A stretch of 34,046 nt of DNA, taken from positions 1 to 34,046 of the IMG/VR virus record IMGVR_UViG_3300032288_002406. The stretch is one strand, 5' to 3'. The DNA comes from a virus. This document shows positions 29,974 to 34,046 of the stretch, piece by piece (position 1 is the first letter of the stretch; each line of letters starts with the position of its first letter). Under the pieces are notes generated by a model that ran no database searches, had not been told where the DNA came from, and saw only the letters and a list, made by a program, of their open reading frames with translations. The translations under genes were made by a program, and so were the position numbers.

Positions 29974-30188
29974 ACATACAAGAATTTGCAAAAAGAATCA
30001 GCCTAAACAATGCCCCTTCGCATTACGTTGAGCCAACCCAGTTGAAAAAGTATTGGCGAACACATGGCGTGGCAGAACTTGAAAAGGTTTTTAGACAAGG
30101 CTATATTATAGACTACAATAAAGAAATAGACTGGAAGGAAATCAGCAATCACAAAAAGCAACTTTGGTACGAATCAATTAATCATTAA
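29970..30188 (+). CDS. Small protein, function unknown
   Basis: 72 residues, ATG overlapping the stop of the gene before it. MNIQEFAKRISLNNAPSHYV, then EPTQLKKYWRTHGVAELEKV, is basic; the C-terminus DWKEISNHKKQLWYESINH has Trp and His residues. No domain recognised. Translational coupling supports it as a real partner of the 106-residue protein. Confidence 0.6.
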   Translation: MNIQEFAKRISLNNAPSHYVEPTQLKKYWRTHGVAELEKVFRQGYIIDYNKEIDWKEISNHKKQLWYESINH

Positions 30189-30199
30189 AAACAAACTTT

Positions 30200-30634
30200 A
30201 TGAACATTCTAAAAGGAAAAATCAAGTACACGGCTGGAAAGGTCTTTGAAGGACAATTTGGTCAATCAATTAACGCTGTTGTTACTTTAGCTAATGGCGA
30301 AGATATTCGGGTTTATGGTAAGCCTGATGATGAAAAACTAAAAGCATTGAAGAAAGACGATGAGGTTACCGTTATCCATGACGGAAAAAGCTACAAAGTT
30401 GCCTTTGATATGACAACGGCTGACCAGATACCAACAAAGGAAACAAACGAAACACCAGCACCAACGGTAAATAAAAACGGTAAACTAACACCTGAAGAAA
30501 TAAGCGAAAAGGCTACCTTTATGACTGGAATTTATGCAGATATATTTCATCAGCTACAAGCCTCAGGGTTAGAAGCTGCACAGGCACAACCAGCAGCAGC
30601 TACCATCTTTATTCAAATAGGAAAATTCTTTTAA
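30200..30634 (+). CDS. OB-fold-like protein, function unknown
   Basis: 144 residues. The first 75 residues (LKGKIKYTAGKVFEGQFGQS, INAVVTLANGEDIRVYGKPD, KALKKDDEVTVIHDGKSYKV) match an OB-fold rhythm seen in nucleic-acid-binding proteins. A proline-rich linker (PTKETNETPAPTVNKNGK) and an acidic helical end with KATFMTGIYADIFHQLQASG and AQAQPAAATIFIQIGKFF follow. It may bind ssDNA or RNA and act with the nuclease encoded next to it. No family can be named. Confidence 0.6.
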   Translation: MNILKGKIKYTAGKVFEGQFGQSINAVVTLANGEDIRVYGKPDDEKLKALKKDDEVTVIHDGKSYKVAFDMTTADQIPTKETNETPAPTVNKNGKLTPEEISEKATFMTGIYADIFHQLQASGLEAAQAQPAAATIFIQIGKFF

Positions 30635-30637
30635 TCA

Positions 30638-30686
30638 TATTGGTTTGTTTGCCCCAGCCTGTAAAATGGCTGGGGATTTACCAATA
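30638..30686 (+). other. Nested intergenic hairpin before the nuclease gene
   Basis: Outer stem TATTGGT (30638-30644) with ACCAATA (30680-30686), inner GC-rich stem CCCCAGCC (30652-30659) with GGCTGGGG (30668-30675), loop TGTAAAAT. There is no T tract, so it is not a standard terminator. It could slow, process or regulate the message between the two genes. Confidence 0.6.
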
Positions 30687-30701
30687 CAAAAACAACTTAA
30701 A

Positions 30702-31307
30702 ATGATATTACCAATGCACTATATATCAGTATCCCAAATAAACCTTTGGTATTCTGACCGTGAAAAATATATTAACCGTTATTATCTTAACCTTCCAGAA
30801 AAGCCTTCTATATACATGGATTTTGGAAAACAATTTGCCGTAGATACTGAAGCCTATATCAAAGACGGAATAATTATGGAAACATTCCCTCATTTTTATT
30901 TATCCAAAATACGTCCATTAAAAGGTCTTGAGGCTGAGAAGGAAATAAGCCTTTCAATTAACGATATTCAAGTTAAAGGGTTCATCGACGTTTGGGACAA
31001 GGCAAATAACAAAGTCATTGATTTTAAAACATCTGGTAAACCGTGGACAATAGACACCTTAAAAGATAGCCTTCAAATGAAGGTGTATGCTTTAGCTATG
31101 TTTGTCAACGGTGATGAAATACCCGAATCACAAATCAATTGGCTTGGCACAAGGAAGACAAAAAACGGTTTGGAATTTACAGGGGAAAGCTATGAATTAA
31201 ATCATACTTTTGTAATGGACGACTTACTAAAAGCAATTGTCTTAATTGAAAATACTTGTAAGGAAATAAGCGAACATTACACCAGTTTTTTGCACTCAGC
31301 ACACTAA
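30702..31307 (+). CDS. PD-(D/E)XK nuclease family protein (Cas4/RecB-like)
   Basis: 201 residues from the ATG at 30702, chosen because ACAACTTAAA precedes it, like other starts, and because the 19 residues from the earlier ATG at 30645 span the hairpin. It has ISVSQINLWYSDREKYINRY, LEAEKEISLSINDIQVKGFI, then DVWDKANNKVIDFKTSGKPW (the catalytic D...DxK motif, ID-FKT) and LQMKVYALAMFVNGD (QxxxY motif). The pattern is that of RecB/Cas4-type exonucleases used in recombination and end processing. It follows the OB-fold-like gene. Probably works in phage DNA replication or recombination. Confidence 0.78.
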   Translation: MILPMHYISVSQINLWYSDREKYINRYYLNLPEKPSIYMDFGKQFAVDTEAYIKDGIIMETFPHFYLSKIRPLKGLEAEKEISLSINDIQVKGFIDVWDKANNKVIDFKTSGKPWTIDTLKDSLQMKVYALAMFVNGDEIPESQINWLGTRKTKNGLEFTGESYELNHTFVMDDLLKAIVLIENTCKEISEHYTSFLHSAH

Positions 31308-31371
31308 TGGTCAACGCTGCAATGTTAACCAAGTTTTATTTTACACATCCAGAATTAAATGACTTAAAGAA

Positions 31372-31587
31372 ATGAACAAACAAACGGCAGTAGAATGGTT
31401 ATTTAAAAAAATGAATACCGAAGAACACACAATATCTGAATGGGATAATATTCGTGAAGAAGCGTTAAAAATAGAAAAAGAGCAGATAATGAAGGCTTTT
31501 GAAGATGGAAATTTATATCATGGATGGGCTTTAAAGCATGAGCCAGAACAATATTATAACGAAACTTACAAAAACGAAGAAAAATGA
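31372..31587 (+). CDS. Small helical protein, function unknown
   Basis: 71 residues, ATG at 31372, overlapping the dCTP deaminase start by 4 nt (ATGA). MNKQTAVEWLFKKMNTEEHT, EWDNIREEALKIEKEQIMKA and EDGNLYHGWALKHEPEQYYN are all helical and rich in Glu and Lys. Close copies are common in Bacteroidota phages near this region, in my experience. No function known. A 65-nt gap upstream (31308-31371) shows no clear signal. Confidence 0.65.
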   Translation: MNKQTAVEWLFKKMNTEEHTISEWDNIREEALKIEKEQIMKAFEDGNLYHGWALKHEPEQYYNETYKNEEK

Positions 31588-32117
31588 TACTGACAGACAA
31601 GACCATTTATGACGAGATAGCAGCAAGGAACATTGTTATTGAGCCTTTAATAGAAGAAAACATTGGTACAAACAGCATTGACTTAACATTATCAAACACA
31701 TTACTAATGTACACCGAGCATCTGCTTGACGTGAGGAAAAAGAATTCCTATGTACCGATTATCATTCCTGAAGATGGATTGATTTTAAAACCCAGTATTT
31801 TATATCTTGCCTCAACCGTGGAATACACCGAAACTTTGCGCCACGTTCCAATTATTCAAGGCAAATCGAGTCTCGGAAGATTAGGGTTATTTGTCCACAT
31901 AACGGCTGGATTTGGAGACGTAGGATTTAAAGGACATTGGACTTTGGAATTGGCTTGTATTCAACCAGTAAGGATATATGCTGGTATGAAAATAGCACAA
32001 ATTTGCTACCATGATATATCTGAAATGCCATACACCGATTATGCTTCAAAAGCAGATGCTAAGTATTCCAATCAGGGTAAAGACCCTGTTGCCTCGAAAA
32101 ACTATAAAAACTTTTAA
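31584..32117 (+). CDS. dcd: dCTP deaminase
   Basis: 177 residues, matching the family. Motifs: GTNSIDLTLSNTLLM at the N-terminus, IIQGKSSLGRLGLFVHITAG then FGDVGFKGHWTLELA with the catalytic Glu in TLEL, and a C-terminal IRIYAGMKIAQICYHDI-like strand (here VRIYAGMKIAQICY). The enzyme turns dCTP into dUTP; some family members also make dUMP directly. It feeds thymidine synthesis and may lower dCTP. The reaction suits a phage with altered nucleotide pools. It overlaps the previous gene by 4 nt. Confidence 0.88.
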   Translation: MILTDKTIYDEIAARNIVIEPLIEENIGTNSIDLTLSNTLLMYTEHLLDVRKKNSYVPIIIPEDGLILKPSILYLASTVEYTETLRHVPIIQGKSSLGRLGLFVHITAGFGDVGFKGHWTLELACIQPVRIYAGMKIAQICYHDISEMPYTDYASKADAKYSNQGKDPVASKNYKNF

Positions 32118-32119
32118 CC

Positions 32120-32251
32120 ATGTTGAATCAAAAGGAAAGAGAACAAGCAATTAAATTTATGCTTAATTTAATTGTTGCAGCTGGAGGATTGTTAACTTTG
32201 TCCTTCGCTATTTACTATATTGTTGACCTGATAAAAGATTTTAGCAAATGA
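32120..32251 (+). CDS. 43-residue membrane protein
   Basis: ATG at 32120-32122, 2 nt after the dcd stop, TGA at 32249-32251. MLNQKEREQAIKFMLNLIVA, then AGGLLTLSFAIYYIVDLIKD, FSK: one membrane span from about residue 14 to 36 with basic N-terminus. Its TGA overlaps the next ATG. Small single-span proteins like this may modify host membranes or act as holin-like proteins, but that is speculation. Confidence 0.55.
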   Translation: MLNQKEREQAIKFMLNLIVAAGGLLTLSFAIYYIVDLIKDFSK

Positions 32252-32400
32252 GATGGGAGATAAAATATAATAATGAGAGAATAATTGTTCACGGTGACAC
32301 CGTTGAAGAAGCGATTGAGGAGTTTAAAAAACTTGGAATAAAAGTTGATAATAAAGAAATAAAGATATCTACTTTTGGAATGTTGCATAATTGTATTTAG
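32248..32400 (+). CDS. 50-residue protein, function unknown
   Basis: ATG at 32248 overlaps the previous stop (ATGA). MRWEIKYNNERIIVHGDTVE, then EAIEEFKKLGIKVDNKEIKI, STFGMLHNCI: a beta-alpha-beta type mini-protein. It ends 10 nt before a terminator hairpin, so it is the last gene of the nuclease-dcd unit. No family recognised. Confidence 0.55.
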   Translation: MRWEIKYNNERIIVHGDTVEEAIEEFKKLGIKVDNKEIKISTFGMLHNCI

Positions 32401-32410
32401 GTTGTTTTTG

Positions 32411-32442
32411 CCCCGTATCTATTTGGTACGGGGTTTTTTTTT
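32411..32442 (+). terminator. Rho-independent terminator at the end of the nuclease-dcd unit
   Basis: Perfect 7-bp stem CCCCGTA (32411-32417)/TACGGGG (32427-32433) followed by nine T's. It lies directly before promoter module copy 2, whose A/T repeat begins at 32443. Confidence 0.88.
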
Positions 32443-32508
32443 AAAATATTTGTGTAAATATTTTTTTGTTTCAAAAAATAATATTAATTTTATGTATTGA
32501 AAATAAAA
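32443..32508 (+). promoter_or_regulatory. Promoter-operator module, copy 2
   Basis: Inverted repeat AAAATATTT-GTGT-AAATATTTT at 32443-32464, TTG at 32466-32468, 16-nt spacer, TAATTTTA at 32485-32492, then TATTGAAAATAA as in the other copies. It diverges most from copy 1 between the TTG and -7 box. It starts the two-gene plus lysin unit at 32519. Confidence 0.7.
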
Positions 32509-32518
32509 ACCAACCAAA

Positions 32519-32716
32519 ATGAAAAACGAATATGTAATCTGGGGTATAGCACCAAACACAACTGCTGAAGATATTTTATTTACTCAGGCTCAAAATTTAC
32601 AAGAAGCTAAAAAGGTAGTTGATATTTTAACTACAAAGCATAATTGTAAAAATTGCAGAATTCAAGTAATTGATTTTTCAAAACCTCTTGATTTTTTATC
32701 AATCCTTAACAACTAA
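32519..32716 (+). CDS. Small protein, function unknown
   Basis: 65 residues, ATG in the ACCAACCAAAATG context. MKNEYVIWGIAPNTTAEDIL, FTQAQNLQEAKKVVDILTTK, then a HNCKNCRIQVIDFS segment: two nearby cysteines (CKNC) and an alpha/beta pattern. It is the first gene after module copy 2. Not recognised. Confidence 0.65.
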   Translation: MKNEYVIWGIAPNTTAEDILFTQAQNLQEAKKVVDILTTKHNCKNCRIQVIDFSKPLDFLSILNN

Positions 32717-32727
32717 AAACAACCAAA

Positions 32728-32994
32728 ATGGAAAAGACAATTTATTCAGTAATGTACACAGGCAACGCCAAAAGGTATAAAGATTTATGCGAAGAAATTG
32801 TAGCATATTCTAAGCGCCACGCTGTTGAAAAGGTTTATGCTAAAATGCGCAATGAAGATTATTTTCCAGATGATGAATTTCATTGGGGTGGAATTGTCAA
32901 GGATTGCGACGGCAACATTATTGCAGATACACATGATGAAACTATTGAGTACGATGGAGGATATTTTTATGCTGAACCTCTTACGACTGTGTAA
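32728..32994 (+). CDS. Small protein, function unknown
   Basis: 88 residues, starting 12 nt after the previous stop with the AACAACCAAA leader. MEKTIYSVMYTGNAKRYKDL, CEEIVAYSKRHAVEKVYAKM, then EFHWGGIVKDCDGNIIADTH and acidic end. It looks alpha/beta and carries two cysteines. No family recognised. Confidence 0.65.
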   Translation: MEKTIYSVMYTGNAKRYKDLCEEIVAYSKRHAVEKVYAKMRNEDYFPDDEFHWGGIVKDCDGNIIADTHDETIEYDGGYFYAEPLTTV

Positions 32995-33009
32995 TTAAAA
33001 CAAAACCAG

Positions 33010-33846
33010 ATGAAAAAGAAAGAAGAAATTATCTATGTTCCGCAAAACAAAAGCCTTCCTTATATGGTAGGTAGCGGATTAACCATTGCCTTTATTTTAG
33101 GCTTACAGTATTCACCTGTTGAAACGGAATACGTCACCCAGTCAGTCGCACCGATTATCAAGGTTGAAACGGTCTTTGTAAAAAAAACAATTGAACCTTT
33201 GGAAGTCAAGGCTGATAATATAAAGGTATCGGCTTTTGGGTCAAGGCAGTACGGTTGGCAGTTGCGTAAAATGTCAGAGAATCAACTCAGGGATTATTTA
33301 ACAGGTATTGGCTTTCGTAATTTAGAAGGAGAAAACCATTCCAGATTAAGACGTATTTGGTTAGCATACAAATACAATGATATGCTTATGAACGTTCATT
33401 ACATGACCGATTTTCCAGTATCAATGATTTATTCATTCTTTATTATTGAGGCAACAAACAATGGCATTGAAACTGACCTTTGGCGCATTCATGCAAACGC
33501 TGGAGGAGGCAAAGCATTAAAAGGTTATGACCATGTAACCTATAAAACAAGGGAGGTAATAAGGGGAAAGAACCGTTATATAAAAGCCAAGTTTTTTTCT
33601 GCTGATAATACCGAAGACGGCTTGAAACTTTGGGCTCAAATCCTTAACTCTGGAAGGTACTATGAATGCAAAAAAGCCAACTACAAGTTAAAAGGCAAAC
33701 GGTTATATGAATCTATCTGCAAATGTATCTACGAAAATGGGTATCACACCGACCGTGATTATAAATTCCGTGCTTCCTTGATGGCTGAATACTGGGAAAT
33801 AAAACGGGATAACTTTCCAAAAGATGGGCAAAAGGAAGAATTTTGA
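33010..33846 (+). CDS. Membrane-anchored glucosaminidase-like endolysin
   Basis: 278 residues. A basic start followed by one hydrophobic segment (LPYMVGSGLTIAFILGL, residues 17-33) suggests a signal anchor, as in SAR endolysins. From about residue 125 comes a lysozyme-like domain: FPVSMIYSFFIIEATNNGIE (catalytic Glu in IIEAT), then a HANAGGG...KALKGYDHVTYKT segment, KAKFFSADNTEDGLKLWAQI, and a late ENGYHTDRDY typical of the glucosaminidase family's GYATDPxY. It would cut the peptidoglycan sugar chain during lysis. It stands apart from the virion genes and no obvious holin is adjacent. The promoter of copy 2 drives it. Confidence 0.7.
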   Translation: MKKKEEIIYVPQNKSLPYMVGSGLTIAFILGLQYSPVETEYVTQSVAPIIKVETVFVKKTIEPLEVKADNIKVSAFGSRQYGWQLRKMSENQLRDYLTGIGFRNLEGENHSRLRRIWLAYKYNDMLMNVHYMTDFPVSMIYSFFIIEATNNGIETDLWRIHANAGGGKALKGYDHVTYKTREVIRGKNRYIKAKFFSADNTEDGLKLWAQILNSGRYYECKKANYKLKGKRLYESICKCIYENGYHTDRDYKFRASLMAEYWEIKRDNFPKDGQKEEF

Positions 33847-33855
33847 TTTTTTTTT

Positions 33856-33924
33856 AAAATATTTGTGAAAATATTTTTTTGTTTCAAAAATTGTTTTTAA
33901 ATTTACGTATTGAAAATAACAAAA
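33856..33924 (+). promoter_or_regulatory. Promoter-operator module, copy 3
   Basis: Inverted repeat AAAATATTT-GTGA-AAATATTTT at 33856-33877, TTG at 33879-33881, 16-nt spacer and TAAATTTA at 33898-33905, followed by CGTATTGAAAATAACAAAA as in copy 1. It is nearly identical to copy 1 and differs mainly in the loop (GTGA for GTGT). It drives a gene starting at 33954. Confidence 0.7.
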
Positions 33925-33953
33925 CGATATTTCACCACTTAAAAAACAACAAA

Positions 33954-34046
33954 ATGACAACTTTAGAAATTAATTTAGAAAGAAACGAAAAAAATGTATT
34001 CTGGACGGCTAATGATAATGCTGGTTGGTATGCAATTTCAAGAGAT
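33954..34046 (+). CDS. N-terminal fragment of an early protein (cut by window end)
   Basis: 31 codons from the ATG at 33954-33956 after an AAAAACAACAAA leader: MTTLEINLERNEKNVFWTAN, then a DNAGWYAISRD segment, still open at the window end. First gene after module copy 3, hence probably under the same regulation as the genes at 28471 and 32519. Too short to name. Confidence 0.55.
   Translation, partial: MTTLEINLERNEKNVFWTANDNAGWYAISRD

Noticed and set aside
30645-30701. An upstream start for the nuclease gene
   Set aside because: The extra 19 residues cross the hairpin and lack the A/C-rich leader; the ATG at 30702 has it.
1-34046. CRISPR array, complete tRNA genes, rRNA genes or insertion sequences
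   Set aside because: No spaced repeats of the right kind, no complete cloverleaf, no rRNA and no transposase were seen. The three promoter modules are too far apart and lack spacers.
1-34046. Terminal repeats or circular closure
   Set aside because: The first and last bases share no visible repeat, and both ends cut genes.

Overview
The window is most of a tailed-phage (siphovirus-like) genome or prophage from a host in the phylum Bacteroidota. Evidence for the host: AT-rich DNA, no Shine-Dalgarno sites but A/C-rich leaders before starts, Bacteroidota-type -7 boxes (TAnnTTTG), and virion proteins resembling those of Flavobacteria/Cytophaga/Sphingobacteria phages. No integrase, excisionase or host gene is visible. 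Both ends cut through genes, so termini cannot be judged.

The layout is two divergent blocks parted near 25217-25455. The minus-strand block (25216 down to 1) is one tightly packed, overlapping series. In transcription order it holds: a sugar/transfer cluster (MUCI70-like glycosyltransferase, DegT-type aminotransferase, SSB, methyltransferase, GT-A-like protein, 57-residue protein, GT-B glycosyltransferase); a ParB-like protein and an ABC-ATPase/GNAT fusion; small and large terminase; two small proteins; a gene with a probable -1 ribosomal frameshift; neck/tail proteins and the tape measure; then protease, capsid, portal, adaptor and a fibre-like protein cut by the window start. Tail genes therefore come before head genes, the reverse of the usual order.

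The plus-strand block (25456 to the end) holds two HNH-AP2 homing-endonuclease-like genes flanking a structured RNA, a replication-initiator-like protein and its partner, many very small genes (several acidic), an OB-fold-like protein, a PD-(D/E)XK nuclease, dCTP deaminase and a membrane-anchored glucosaminidase-like lysin. Three copies of a promoter module with a perfect 9-bp inverted repeat (AAAATATTT-4-AAATATTTT) start separate small-gene units, which suggests one regulator controls them together.

The most striking object is in the large terminase. A 301-residue intein interrupts it at the nuclease active site, and a complete HNH endonuclease gene lies inside the intein but in a different reading frame, overprinting about 210 codons that stay open in the intein frame. 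Other leads are the T9 slippery site with a 91-codon -1 extension ending in ATGA on the next start, a three-hairpin RNA whose first and third loops are complementary over 7 nt, and the ABC-GNAT/ParB pair, which may belong to a DNA-modification system.
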